Source of the DNA: Chrysemys picta bellii
Lineage: Eukaryota; Chordata; Testudines; Emydidae
Direction: 5' to 3'
NCBI RefSeq assembly: GCF_011386835.1
Contig: NC_088791.1
Span: 124,100,943-124,164,942 of the forward strand
Length of the DNA stretch: 64,000 nucleotides
Shown here: positions 26,901 through 41,900 of the stretch, one piece after another
Layout: every line of letters begins with the position of its first letter
Numbering within the stretch: position 1 is the stretch's first letter
Notes under the pieces: generated by a model
Databases searched by the model: none
What the model saw: the letters and a program-made list of their open reading frames with translations, nothing else
Told to the model about the DNA's origin: nothing
Position numbers and translations under genes: made by a program

Positions 26901-29900
26901 TTTAAAGCGAGCTTTCTGCTTGATCGGTGGGGCCAATGAATCTGTTGAAATAAAATTAAAAGTTGTAATTCTTAATGTAGTCTTAAAGGGCCCTGGCACC
27001 TATTTTTGAAACGAAGCTGTAGTCTCCTTGTAACATAAAGGAGAGACAGGACTCGATGAATCGATAACTCTTTATTTACCTTGTGTACATTCTATATGTG
27101 ACTCTTGAATTAATTTCCGTAAGGCTACTTTTCCCACAAACAGATAAGAATAGTCTCAGGTCCACAGACTCTCATCAGCCAATGAGAGTTTGTTCAGTGA
27201 GTGTGATTATATCCTGATATTCAGCGTGTGGGCAGAGATCTGAAGAAACCAACGGAACTGGCATTCTTCCTTGTGAGCTTGCCTGTGCAGTCTTGTTGGT
27301 GTTTGGCTGCATTAATAAAATCAATTGCTGTAATTTTTCTAACTCTAGTCCTGACTGCCCAAATCACTAAGGATTTGATTCCGATCTCATTACTCTAATG
27401 TAAAATTAAATAAACGGAGTTACACTGTTGACAGTTGAAAACTGTCCCTTGCCTGTATGGCAAAAAGGACTGCCTTTAACTACTTTACTGCAGTCTATGG
27501 CTCGCAAGCTCTATTCTCCCTCTTACAATCAAAACAAGTCTTTCAGCAGCAGCTGCTGATGTTAAGTTTGCAGGACTCTGCAAAAGTTGCTACACAACTC
27601 AGGATTGACTGGAAAATGTAACCGCTGCTTGCCTTTCTAGCAAAGATAACTGCCTTTGAACCACCTAATTGTAGCTGACAAGCCTCCTTCCCAGTCAGCA
27701 CAGACTTCTTCTGATGAGAGCACTAACAGACAACACATTTCAAACCGACGCTAAGTCTCACACATGCTCAGCAGTGTGCCACCTGCTTTTCCTGTAGCAT
27801 CACTTGTGCAGCTTATGGGTTATCTACTTTAAATGTCCAATTTACATTTTAAAGGGATATCAGGCTTACCCACCTCTCCTCTGACAGGCAGCTGAGTTTC
27901 ATTGTTCTGCTTATCCACACCCCACCATCAACTAAGCTCATACCCTAACACCTCCCAATATACATTACGTATATATAAAATATTTATTTATAAAACTGGA
28001 AAATACAACCAGAAGATTAATCAACTCTCCATTCAAGGAAAATCAGCCGTGAAATATCTAGAGTCCTGAAAACTTAACACCAGCAGATGCTTATAGTTAG
28101 TTGTCCAAGGCTTCCCATTCTAACGTCCTGTTTTCAGTCGCTTACAACTTAGCTGAACTTTAAACACTGGGGCTGAAGTTTTCGATGTGGGATGTCTGCT
28201 TCAGGGTGGCTTATTTTAAAAAGTTTTAGCAAAAATAGTTCAGCCATTTTGGAGGACAAGATTAGGGAAAAATATAATGTTTGCCCGTGTTAAACAAAAT
28301 TCTTACAGCCATTTTGTTGAGAAGCTCTGGCACCTCCATGCTCTGGAGCTAGGTTTTAAAATTTAGTGTGAGGGTGGGGGGAAACCCTGGTGCCAAGAGT
28401 GTGTCTTTTATTCCCTTGTGAAAATTTGCCCAAATTTGACCACGTTACAAAATGCAGTTTGCACATGCTCAGTTAGAGACCTGTTAGAATTTGGCAGCTA
28501 AATTCTCAAAAATTCCATCCTCACTGAACATGGTCCAGCCCCTCAAAACTCGTATATGTCGACTGGACTGTACATGTGCCATACCCCCGCACCGGCTGAA
28601 CATATTCCTGCCCAGATTCACTGGAAACAATAGTATGTGATCATGTAGCTAAAGATGGGAATCCTAATGAATATTCATAAGGGAGCCTTAGGGCTTGCAC
28701 AAACAACCTTAATTCGGGCATTTCCTAACTTTTGAGTGCTCAACTTTCAACCCTAACATTCTTTTAAAATACTTTTTTTGGATGCTATTTATATATTAGA
28801 TATCTATCAATATCTATTTATATTTAGATATATCAAAACACATGTGCACACACGCGAATTGTGTAGTACATACCTGCACAACTGGGAAGTGTTGTGTTAC
28901 GTTTCTGTTGGGCTTTGCCTTGCTGGACTGGAACTCCACAGCTCAGTGTGTAACTATTCTCTGAATCTGAACAGAAATGAAAAAGTGGATGCAGAGTGAG
29001 GCATATACAAACAATCCTTTCTGACACATTCCTCTCAATCTTCACTAATCAGCACGAACACACAATTTTTGAATAATCACATCAGTTATCTACTTTGTGT
29101 GTCTAATTAACATTTGGAAGGGTTGAATGGACACAGGCTTGGGTTTGCCAAAGTCTACTTGTTTCCAATTGTTGACTACAGGGCCGGCTCTAGGCACCAG
29201 CAAACCAAGCATGTCCTTGGGGCGGCACAACTCTATAGAGGCGGCATGGCGGCATTCCCGGGGCGGCACTTCACTCTCGGAGGTTTTCTTTCTTTCTTTT
29301 TTTTTTTGCTTAGAGCGGCAAAAATACTAGAGCCATCCCTGGTTTACTACAAACTTTATGTTCTTCCATCACTAGAATTCCACATCTTATACACAAGGGG
29401 GGATGCTAACCATGAATCATTTAAGGGCAATGATCAGCAAATACTTTATTGTGTTTGTACCTCACAGTCAATGGGCTTTGATAATCTCACTTAATTCACA
29501 AATACATTACATGCTTTACTGAGTAATTCTAATTTCAGCATTTTGACGGAGTTTTTAAAAGAAAAATATAAAACACCTAGGGCCATAATAGGGCTTACTC
29601 ACTGCATGGTCAAAATTGTGCATTTGTGTGTGCAAATTAGGTACAGAGTTTCACTTATCTCTGCTAGACTGATAATAAAACTAGAATCTCTGCACAGCAT
29701 TTAACAGCACCAAAAGCAAATACAAAAAGGACCATATTGTATATAAATCTCCGAAGGGGAGAGAGAAGATATAGAAACAGTTAATATTAAATAAAAAAAA
29801 AAAAACTAAGTAGAGAACAGGAACCTGTAGTAAGTGATACAGCAAAATACAGACAAAAAAGGATGAGGTAACTGGCAGTGCATGTATAATTGAGACCCAG

Positions 29901-32900
29901 ACAGACTAGTTTTGTAATAGTTGATTCTAGCATCATAGTTAATGTAGCAAATAACACAGCTGAGGATTGGTTTGTTGCCATGCAGTTTATTTTCAGTCTC
30001 AAGTGTAGGAAGTCTTCTGCCACAAAACTAGATCTGATAGAGAATGTCCATTTGTTATGTGTGTCTTAGGATAAAGTTAAAATGAGGTAATTGCTCTGTT
30101 CAGCTCATCCCATTGCTCTGCCAAGTCCCTGTGTGAGCGATGAAGTTCTTTGCGTTGTGGCCGTGGAGCTGAAGTTGTTCATTATGACTTGCAATACCCT
30201 AATCAGTCTGGAACCTGCCTGAGGCCTCCTTTATCTCCATGCCATATTGCCACTGTTGGGCTGCTGGCAGGGTGTGTGCATGAGGGCCCCTTTCTTTGGA
30301 ATTCACTCCCCACCCTTGTCCAACTACCCGACTAGGCTGACTTGCAGGATATAATGTACAGTCCATCTTTCTAAGCAGATATTTGAGGAGGGCTGAGGTG
30401 GCTCTATTGCTATAGTGAAGAACTGGCTGGAATTAGCTGAAATTAATTATTTCATTTCTTCAAGTTTCTGGAATTTGCTGAATTGATACTTTAATTTAGT
30501 CAAGCTTCTCATTGTATCCTAGATAACGCATTAGTCCTTCACAGCCTTTCACTATTTTTAGTACGTCTTTTATTGTTTTCTCAAATGTCACCTATTTTTA
30601 ATTACGTAGGGCCCAACCCTGCAATGAGAGATGGGGGTGATTAGCAAGTCACAGGATCAGGCCCTTATAGTGTGCTGTAAGAGTGTTTAATGAGCATTTG
30701 CACATGTACTTTAACCTACAAGTGATATCCCCCACCCCCCTGTATTTGTTCATAATAAAAACTTAATGAAAGCGTTATGAATACAATTAAAAAAAACACA
30801 AACAAAACAAGGTCACCTTATGTACAGACGTCGATATGAAAATGCAACATTGTACCCACCTGGAACAAACAGGGTATTGGAAGGGCATGACAAAAAGCAG
30901 CTCTCTAGTCCTCCTGATTTACTACAGACAAGTTGTGCTTTAGGAGCTGGTTTGGCATTTGGGAGGCATTTCACCATCTCTGAGGAAGAAGAAATAAAAA
31001 AATCAACCTGGGCAGCCTGGCAGCCATGACAGGCTGCTCCCTGACAACAGTGATCCACAGTATTACTAGCAGAGATAGGCATGAACAATAATCCATGTCC
31101 AAGCATCCCTAAGCTTTGTGTATGTTGGGGGGAGAATATCTGGCATTTGAACTTGGATCTGGACTTAAAGTTTGCACCTGGCTCATATCTTTATAATAAG
31201 CCGAGCCCAAAATCTGCATCAGAAAATCCCCCAATACTGGAATGCTCCAAATCCAGATCTAGATTTTGAAGCTCGGGTGCACTGCTAGTTATTAGAGAAA
31301 TTCAGTGCAAAATCTAGTCTCAGAAGTTGGCGGTAATAGTAGTCATATGAGATCCCTTGCCTTTTTTTCAGTAATATTACCCTATTCATGGTGTACCATG
31401 GGACCCACTGCAGCAACAAACACGGGAGTCACTCTCACTAAAACTTGTTTATTGACATTCTTGACAGAGTAGTGTTTCCCATCTCCAGCACTCACTGACT
31501 ATGCTCCCAGCACCTCTCTCTTTTTAATTCCTGCTCCACCCTCAACTTCCTCATCTTGGAATAGAAAACCTCCAAAGAGAGCTGAGATGCTTCAGGAAGT
31601 GCTAGGGATGAGTCAAGCCAGGGGTATTTCTTCCCTCTGAACCAATGCCCCAGCACAATGCTTTGAAGAGACACTGCTACAGAAGGGGACGTCTTTCAGA
31701 TGACACCCAAATAGAAGTTCTGACCACTTTGTATCAGTGTGTAAGTACCCCTGGCATGTGCTTTTAGAGAAGTGTAACTCTTGTATCCTGGAAGCGTGCC
31801 AATAAATTCCTACCTAAATCCCCTCTCCCCCCACACAGTTTCTTTACAGGAGAAAGGCAGAGTCTTCTGTAGCATTTAGTTTAATAAGTGCTAATTAAAG
31901 TTTGATTTGGATAAGGTATTCCTCATTTCCCGTCCTGAACTATTATGCAATTTTACTGCGAGCTGTTGAACAATTTCTGGGATTCAGTGCAGAAGTGACT
32001 GCATGTCAGTAATGGATTAAGCGATCCCAATAAAGGATTTAAATTGAAATTCCTTGAGATGCAAGGAACTATTTTAAACAGAAATCATTATTATAAACAT
32101 AAATTACTGTTATGTGCATTTCTCAGCTGTAGCCACTAGGTGTCATCAGTATCCGCACCAATGCTATGATACCTAAACACTTTTCTTTTGCTCTTTTATA
32201 ACTTTCTTTTTTATATTTTGTTTGAACTAAGGAGTTGAAGGGTTGTTAGGCCCTTCTTCAAGCAGATACTAAAGGGTAAATTGGGTTTTCAAAACTACAT
32301 CAAGTTTCTGCATGGCTAATCCTGCTTAAAACCTATACAAACTCAGCAGAGACATATATGGGTATGCGTACACTGCCATCAGAGGGATGTTTGTGGCATG
32401 GGTTGTCATACCCATACTAACATGGCTAAAAATAGCAGCAAAGATACAGCAGCACCAATTCTGATGCAGGCTAGCAATGTATGTACCCACAGGATCCCTG
32501 GTGGGATTGCACCACTAGCTCTGAAGCCCATGCTGCTGCATCTTCACTACTATTTCAACCGTGCTACCTAGAATAAAGTTAGCACAGGTATGTCAACCCG
32601 TATCAATGTAGCACTTGGCAGCGTAGACAGACTCTATGTCTCTGAGGCCACTTTCTCCTGATAGTTTCCTGACACACCTCATTAGACGGTTCTTGCTTTA
32701 TAAGATCCCATTGGCTGAACCCTGCTTTCCTTCCTGCTGGGCTCCAACACCGCAACTATACTGCTTTGTATACAGCAGTGATTGGGAGTTTAGAACTGCA
32801 GCATCAAAACCCAGTGGAATGACAGCCATGTCAGTCTGGGATCCACCCGTGATAGTCTGCCAGGTTCAAAAGTTTGGGTGGAACTAAGCAGGGCCCAGAT

Positions 32901-35900
32901 AAAATAGACCAGTTGAACAATCTTGGCTGGCTTGTGCTGAGTAAAATGGGAGCACAGATTAGAGCAAGGATACGGTGACAGAGTCCGGATATCTACATTA
33001 TATTCCTGGCTTCCCTGATCTATTGTATAAATGTGCAGGGCCACCCAGAGGATTCAAGGGGCCTGGGGTCTTTGGTGGCAGGGGTCCTTCCGCTCCGGGT
33101 CTTCAGGGCACTTCGGCGGTGGGTCCCGGAGCGAGTGAAGGACCCGCTGCCAAATTGCCACCAAAGACCCGGAGCAGAAGAAGCCCTCGCCGCCGAAGAC
33201 CCGGAGCGGAAGAAGCCCTCGCCGCCGAAGACCCGGAGCGGAAGAGGCTCTGGGTCTTCAGCAGTGGGTCCTTCACTCCCTCCAGGTGTGTTCGGCAGCA
33301 CTGAAGGACCTGCTGCCGAAGACCCACCGAAAACTCTCGTGGGGACCCCTGAAAACTCTTGTGGGGGCCCCAGTGGGGCCCGGGACCTGGGGCAAATTGC
33401 CCCACTTGCCCCCCTCTGGGTGGCCCTGTAAATGTGTGCAAGTCCCTTCAACCTCTCTTGATTTCTGAATCTGGAATAAGGGAATAATCATACTTATCTC
33501 TCTCACAGGACTGTTTTGATGCTTAATTAAGTAAAGTTTGTAAAACACTGAGATCTTTGGACTGAGAGGATTACTGTATAGAAGTACAAACTGTTACTAT
33601 TGAGCAAAAGAGGATTCTGTAGATTGAATGTTCATGAGTTACTTAGCATTCACTATCATTAGATCTTCTCATCCTCCGTCTCCTGATACTCATATATTCT
33701 CATGTTGTAACAGTAGTTTATAACATAGTTTTCTCCAGACTATGCTGGTAAAAAACAAGATCAGCAGAAAGACTATGTTCATTGTAATCCTTGTTAGAAA
33801 TATAGGGGAGAAATCTTTGTCCGTCAAATAATAATGGACAACATCAGTCAAGAAGGATATTTTATTTTCAGTCTTCCAACAAGGTATTACAATGAATGAA
33901 GAAAAATGTATGACTATGAAAATACTCTTAACAGAGCCCTTTATTGTGGAATCAATTTTTTTTAATAGAATGAGGGGGAATACAATGCAATACGTTATTA
34001 GTGTAATTATATACTAGATCTCAAAAGATTATCATTCCTGTTGTTAGTTTATGGCTCATTTCTGAGGACTAGTTTGTACACTGGCAGGGCGACAATCTAG
34101 ATGGTCTAGAAAGAATTTTCCATCTCTAGTTCCTATAACAATACTTAGCTCATATATAGCATTTTTCTTCCATAGATCAGAAAGAACTTTACAAAGAAAA
34201 GTGGGGAAATTGAGGCACAGAATGGCACAGTGACTTGGCTGTGATCACAGAGAAAGCCAGGGGCAGAGCTGGAAACAGAACACAATCCCCTCATTTCCAG
34301 CCCAGTGTTTTATCCACTTCACCAAACTGCCTTCCCTATATAGATGGGTAGATTCTATTAAGTAAACTTCCTTATCTATTGTTCTATCTGGCTATCAATA
34401 CATGCTTGGCAATTACATTAATTCCTAGCAGTTTTAAATCTAAACACAGGTTTAGGTTAAATGATTTCTAAAATGTCAGCACCATCATTTAAAAAAATAT
34501 AATTCATATGAAATTGGCAGAAGTGGGCAGATGACGTCTGTTTTGTATGATAGGGAAATATTGTGGAATGTCAACATGACTTCACTTTGTTATTCTTCAA
34601 CATTTTTATTAGCTATCCATCTCTGTGCCTTTTCCTTAGGCATTTCCTGTCTTACAAGGCAGTTGAGTCACTGTACTTGAAGCATGGTGGCATTTCATGC
34701 ATCAGCTATTGAACTCATATTACGCTTTATTTTAGCCAAAAGGCCAAGGAGCAGTCAGACAGCTAGGAAGAATCTCTGTTTTCAGAGGTTTCTAGGCTGG
34801 CCTTAAAGATCCACTCTGGAATGGAAGTGGGAAGACAAGATCTAAGTGCAGGAGTGATGTTTGGCCATATCCTGCAAACATGAATGCATGGGAGTAGTCT
34901 CGTAGGGAGATTACTCAGATAAAGTTACACACAGGCCTAAGTATTTGTAGTTGTGCCTTGTTGTGTATGTAAATTCTTCTCCTCACAAACTCTGCTCTGT
35001 TATTTGAAATAATAATAATACAAAGTATAACAAAAGGCCCCCAAGGCCAGGCCAGTGTCTCTATGGCTTGTGCCCTCAGGCATTCACGGTCAACCTTTTC
35101 TTGGAGAGACTTCCCCTGGGGACAAGAGGAAGTTCAGGCTATGCGTCCATTCCATCATTGACCTCTGCCAATTAATGCTTATTAGTGTTAGCGGTGGTTG
35201 CCATTTTTGTGATGTGGACATGTCCTTTAGAAACTGATAGGACACCATCAATTGATATCACACCACAGAGCCTTAAATAAAAACAACCTTGAGGGTTACA
35301 ATGTGCTGCTGTTTTAAACTCGTGGCAGACTCTGTGGTCCTCACTAGGCCAGAACACTGACTAGAGTAAGTGGGTGTTTTGCCTGAATGAGGAGTGCAGG
35401 ATCAGGCCCCAAACACAGCTATCAGAAGGTGCTCAGGTAAAAAGAGTTTTACCATTGTTAATGATAGGTTAACCTAACGCCACACCCACCCACTTCAGAA
35501 ATATGTAAATCAAATGAAAATATGTTTCAGAGATAGTGCCAGAAAACATCGTCCCAGCACAGCAGCTTCTGCTGTGTTTAAAATTAGACCCATAATGCTG
35601 CAAAGCACAAGAAAAAGACGTGGATGTGGCTGTAATAGAAGTTTACCATGGAGTACCTGACTACACACACTGAGTGTCACAGACTCCAATTTTCAGAGTA
35701 GCAGCCGTGTTAGTCTGTATCCTCAAAAAGAAGAACAGGAGTACTTGTGGCACCTTAGAGACTAACAAATTTATTAGAGCATAAGCTTTCGTGGACTACA
35801 GCCCACTTCTTCGGATGCTAATGTGGTCCATCAAAAATAGGTTTCTATTTCTGACCTTTCCAAGTTACTGTACCAAGTGGAAAACAGGTATGACGCAATC

Positions 35901-38900
35901 ACATGAAAGTAAAAGTTACTCACTTACCAACACAGTCCTTTTTATTCCAGTGTAGCTTCTTTCCAGGTGGACAGACGCATTCATAGCTCCCCATTGTATT
36001 AATGCACCCATAGTCGCAGCTACCGTTGTTGATGCTACATTCATCAACATCTGAAAATATATTTCAACAGGTCAATATAGTATTATACACTATGTAATAC
36101 ACACACATAGACTGTGTACTAAAAACATACTGTGCTTAAGCCCGTACATCTCTATTATACATGTCATATAGAGAATTCATATAATAATGATATATAAATA
36201 TGTATAATGCAGACTGCAAAACATTTTAATGCACAGAATATCTGAGTATCCTTATACAGACACTCACACAGTCCCTAATCCTGCAAAGACTTATGCATGT
36301 GCTTAAATTTACTTACTATAACTTGGCCACACTAAAATTCATGGAATTACTCACAATACATAAAGCAGATGTATAACTCACTGCAGGATTGGAACCATAA
36401 TACATATTGTACTATACTGACAACTTCAAAGCAGTACGTCTCTGTGAGATTAAATCATTGTGACTTATCAGAAAGATACATTATTCATAATGTAAGTTGT
36501 ATAATAGAGAGGAACAGAACATATGTTTTAAAAGATGGATTATGATTAAGGGAGAAAATACATATTTGATGGGAATGGGTATATTAAGCATAATTTGTTT
36601 AGTCTACTACTCAGATGGAACTAATGAAAAGAAGGAGTCTTGTTATAGCCAGGCAAAGCAATTACCAAAAATGTGTCAACTGATATTCCAGTTAAAGGTT
36701 TTAAACTTTAGAAATATTTGTTCGGAATTAAGCATTACTTGTTTAATTTACTCAATCAGCATTTATGTAAGATTTCATTTATATCCTGGAATAATACACA
36801 GTAAAAATATTCAGTGCTGTTACAGCCATTGCCTGTATGAGCTTGAAAAGAGACCCAGCTTTGAAATTAATTCAGGGATCATAACTTATGGTTGTTCCGA
36901 GACAGAAAAGTAAGTTTGGTTTTGGCCAGTATAAACCCATTATTCTGCAGACATAAAGTAGTTAACAGTACATTCAGTGCTGTGTTGCCTACTCTCCTGA
37001 TTTTATTGCGAGTCTTGTGCTATCAGGTGTTTTTCTTCAAGCCCCAGATGTTGGAATCAAGAGACTGCATGAAAATCTTAGCTTTCATATTTTTTAAAGA
37101 GTAAAGTTTCTAACTTTCATGGTTGTAAAGAAAAGCTGGGAAATATGAAGCAACTATACTGTAGAGGCTCAGAAAAAAACCAACCCCGTCTGGATGAAAG
37201 ATCAGGAGATTTTTCTAAATTAATAATTTCATGATTTTGTAGGGCCTGATTTAAGATTTTTGAATGCTTGGGGTTGGCAATACTGAAAAGTGAAATGCCA
37301 GCTCCCTGGCTCCCTCCCTGCCTGGAAGGCTCTTGTCAGTTTCACTTTTTGCCAGTAAAACTGAGAAAAGCTTTCCTGGAGGGCCATGGAGGCTGAACAC
37401 CCTGACTCTCTGCTTCTTCCCAGCTTCAGGAGCCGGAGGGGCAGAGAGATCTGGAATGATCTGACTCACCCAGGAGGCACTGGCTCTCTGCCTTTCTGGC
37501 CCTGGAACGGGGGGGGGGGAAGGGGTGGATGAGGGGCTAGGGACCCCAGTTCTCTGCATCTCCAGACTGGAACAGGAAGGTTCTTGTCAATTTCACAAAG
37601 GAATTTGACAAGATCCTTTCAGGCCAGAAGCTGGGAAGTTGAAAAATTCTGTTTTGGTTCTCCTGAAGTGGAATTTCTCTCAAAACCCTTCTAATGAAAA
37701 ATTCAGGATGAATATTTTTCAAAAAACGTGTTGTTGTTTTTTTTGGTAGGAAAGGATTTTTATTTTCTGGACAGCTCTAAAAAAGATGCCTGGTTTCAAA
37801 GGTGCTGGATACTTGTAGCTTTTGTGGACTTCTATAGGCCTACTTGCATGAGTAACTACATATTTTGAGGAGGGTTTGCACAGTCAGGCAGTGTCAGACT
37901 AAGGGCTATGAAAAATATATACTTTAAGTACAGATGGCCTTTACTGTAACATATGCTTCTAACAGAGCTCCAGTGAGAGCAATAAGGGTTGTGCATGCAG
38001 CAAGAAGGGAGGAGGGATAGCTCAGTGGTTTGAGCATTGGCCTGCTAAACCCAGGGTTGTGAGTTCTCTCATTGAGGGGGCCATTTAGGGAACTGGGGTA
38101 AAAATCTGTCTGGGGATTGGTCCTGCTTTGAGCAGGGGGGTGGACTAGATGACCTCCTGAGGTCCCTTCCAACCCTCATATTCTATGCTATGGCCCATAA
38201 TACAGGCACTCCCTTTCATTATTAGATACTACTAAAGAGAGAGAGAGAGAAAATAAGACTGAACTAATTTGGAACAAATAGAATCCTGCCAATTCCCTGC
38301 CTTAGATAATACAAATTAAAAAGTTTATTAAGAACCAAACTTGAATTAAACCTTTTTGAGGGTTCTGAAATACTTCCCCCCTGTTGTCTGAACTTTGATT
38401 TCTGCTCTGTGCCATATGGACGATACCCACCACCATGATTTATTTATTCTATCATAAACATCCTTCTCCAGGAACAGATTAAAACTAATGACATAGGTCT
38501 GAGCTGCAAAGGTCAGCTTCAGATCTGAGCTTCTGGTTCTGCCCATTATGGAAATAAGGCCAGCAATGATATTTGGATCTGAATTCAGTCTTGCCCAAAG
38601 TTTATTGGGTATTTGGATCTAGGTTTGGGTCATGACCCATCTCTTATTAAAAAACAAATAGGGCCTCTTTCATCCAAAACTTTGGAGTCTCCAAAAAATA
38701 AGCATCTCCCCTTGACTCCCTAACTGGCATAGATTCTCACAGCCCTCAAATCTGATCTTGCTTCTACAAGTCCTCTCAAGTGGACTCTTCTTCCCAGTTC
38801 CTCCACGCAGATGAACTCTTTGTACTTCTCTCACCCAGTTCCTGGATATTTTTGCGATCTCATTAATTCACTGCATGCACATGTTTTCTCCTCCTAGAGA

Positions 38901-41900
38901 AGTAGGACATGGATATCATAAGTGGAGGTCTCCTTTTAACCCCACAAAAACTGGGGAATTCAGAATTCAGACAAAAACAATGGGTCAAATTCTGCCTCAG
39001 TTACTCCTGTATATATCAGCTTCAAACTGAGTTGTATGATCATATAATCAACATCAGAATTTAACCCAATATTTTTGGTTTGCCCCATTATCCCTTAGCA
39101 CTGACAGACCTTGCTAGTAATATGTGAGGGGAAATCTCACATACAGTATTCATATACATCAGAATGGTGAACTCTTAGAGCCAGATTCTGCTCTCAGTAA
39201 CTCCACTGAACTAAATGGACTTATTCTGGTTTTACGCTGATCAGCATGTGACTGAGAACAGAATCTGGCTCTGAACACTTTGCTTTTGTGGGTTTAAAAT
39301 TAGACCTTTAAGATTATCTGAATATACTTTTGTTTATAGCTTAATACACATTTTACTCAGATTATACTTCGCATAAATTCAGGGTACTCTGGCAAAAACA
39401 CCAAACTCTACTTTTACCAAACAAAACTTATTAGTTTTAAAGTAAAAAGAATAAATGGAAAATTCCTTTTGAACCTCAGTCTTTTCTAACTTTAATTTAG
39501 ATTTAAGGCTGTAGGATGGAACGAATGGACTCTCATATATTGTGTGTTTACACTGTATTTTTATAATGCTGATCTGATTAGTTAAAAGCATTGTTCAGAC
39601 TAAATACACTTAACATGTTCCACAAGAAAAAACTATTGTTTTCCTTTGACCAGTATTTTTAAATGTTCAGGTAGGAGACCACAGAAATGCCTCAGAGACT
39701 ATGTCTGTGTTGCAATTAAAAACCCACAGCTGGCTTGTGCCAGCTGACTTGGGCTCACGGGGCTTGGGCTGTGGGGCTGTTTAATTGCAGCGTAGACTTC
39801 TGGGCTTGGGCAGGAGCCCAGCTCTAGGACCCTGTGAAGTGGGAGGGTCCCAGAGCTCAGGCTCCAGCCGAAGCTGGAAAATCGACACTGCAATTAAACA
39901 GCCCCGCAGCCAGAGACCCATGAGCCCAAGTCGGCTGGCACAAGTCAGCTGCGGGTGTCTAACTGCAGTGTAGACATACCCTCAGAGTGATAGCTAGTGT
40001 CGTGGCAAAAGGTTGTGTACTGTGATACAGCTGCTGCGCAGTGGACTTAAATTCAATAGTGGGCATGACAGTCTCCGTTCCTGACCATGCTGAGGTTGTG
40101 CCTATAGCGAAGTTTATACAGTACATGCGATGTGAGGAAAAATGGCCACACGGCTATGCTGTCAAAACACCTTGTCACCTGATTTGCCAAACACCACTAG
40201 ATATTCCATACCCTGATCCAAATTACCAGCAGTTATGAATTAGGTGTGAGAGATAGGTGTGTTTCATTAAGCATGGGACTGGGAATGAGTACACCTGATT
40301 TCTAGTCCTGACTCAACAAACCTTTAGCATGTCACACAAGCTATATGCCTCAGTTTCCCCACTTATAAAATGGGAATTCTAACTGGAAGACTAAAAGCAG
40401 CAAAGACTCCTGTGGCACCTTATAGACTAACAGACGTATAGGAGCATGAGCTTTCATGGGTGAATACCCACTTCTTCGGATGCAGCATCTGAAGAAGTGG
40501 GTATTCACCCACGAAAGTTCATGCTCCTATACGTCTGTTAGTCTATAAGGTGCCACAGGACTCTTTGCTGCTTTTACAGATCCAGACTAACACGGCTACC
40601 CCTCTGATACTTAACTGGAAGAGGAGGATTAAGTAGATAATGTACATAAAATGCTTTGAATGTGGACAATATTTTCTAAGTGCTATGTATTAATAGCTGG
40701 GGGCAAAGGGCCAGATTTAAATTAACCAACTAATTAAGACTATATTGAAGGTAGGCTGATATAAATGATGTGTTATTTATTTAAAAGCAACAGAACTATT
40801 ATATGTAATTATGTAGGTAAGAATACCATCCCTCTTCTATACCTTTGTATGTTGCTTGTCAGCTGAGGTCCTGATCCTGCAAATACATGCATGATTCCCA
40901 TCACAGGTTAAGAAGGGTTAAAGGCCAGTGAGTCATAGTTATTACATCTGTGCTGCAATTAATTAGTTGCTTTTCAGCCAACAAGGGCAGGACTAAGACA
41001 GGTCAGGTGACACTTGGGCCTTATAAAAGGCAGAGAGAGTTCACAGGGATGAGAAAGGCTCCTGTGAAGGGTCTAGAACTAGCTTTGCAGGAGTCCAGAA
41101 GTTCAGGAAGACTCATTCTGAGGGAGCCAGTGCTCAATACTGGAGCAGGGGAGAAGACTCAACAGTAAGCCCAGAAAGGGGAGTGGGAACAGAATGCAGA
41201 AGAAGGGCTGATCTGCAGGGACTTTGGATGTTAGGTAGACTTTTATGTTACACAGAACTAGATGCTTCTCAGCTGGAGGGCTGTGTCATCCACAAAGTCA
41301 AATGGTCTTCAGGGGCTGGCTGGGGTGAGGACCCCTACCTGAAGAAGCTCCGATGATAGAGGACACTTACAGCAGTGAACATAATTGCTTACAGCAACTT
41401 TACCATTGTGGAAGCTATCTGACATGTTGTTATAGCTATGCTGGTCCCAGGATATTAGAGAGACAACGCACAGGCGTAGTTTGCCTGTTATATTTCAGGG
41501 GGAGGGGGGCAAAGTGCGCATGCACACTCACGCACACATGTGTATGCTGAAGGCAGTTCCCTTGGCTCATTGGTTCTCTCTCCCCGCCTGCAGGGGGGAA
41601 CAGGCCGGCTTAACAGGGGAGCCTGAGCTGCTGTTGGTGGCCACTGCGGCACCGGCTCTGCAGCAATGTCACTGCTCTGGTGCTGCTGCAGCTGCCTCCC
41701 TGCTGGGGCTGTGGATGTTGCTACTGCCGAGAGAGGACCCCACATGCCGGGCTCCTGCTTCCCTCTGCCCATTCCCGTAGCCCCTTTCTTTCCCATCCCA
41801 TCCCCCTTCCTGTCCCCACTGTCCCCTGACCCATCCCACTGTCTACCCCTTTTCCCCCAGCCCTTATATTGCGCTGCCACCCCCCCGCCCCCCGGCAGGC

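Larger units (their letters stand above)
30980..35927 (-). other. SCUBE1 intron, 4.9 kb
   Basis: Holds a MITE (32350-32638), a GC-rich hAT MITE with tandem internal units (33036-33428), MIR (34125-34335) and a chelonian interspersed repeat (35693-35820), only about 110 bp from the next exon. Stretches 30980-32340 and 34340-35690 show nothing recognisable. Confidence 0.7.

Noticed and set aside
33020..33451. Overlapping frames of 110-143 codons on both strands
   Set aside because: They are inside the hAT MITE 33036-33428 and come from a tandem unit whose length keeps frames open.
36497..36913. 138-codon plus-strand frame
   Set aside because: AT-rich intron sequence, no domain, no splice or promoter support, antisense to SCUBE1.
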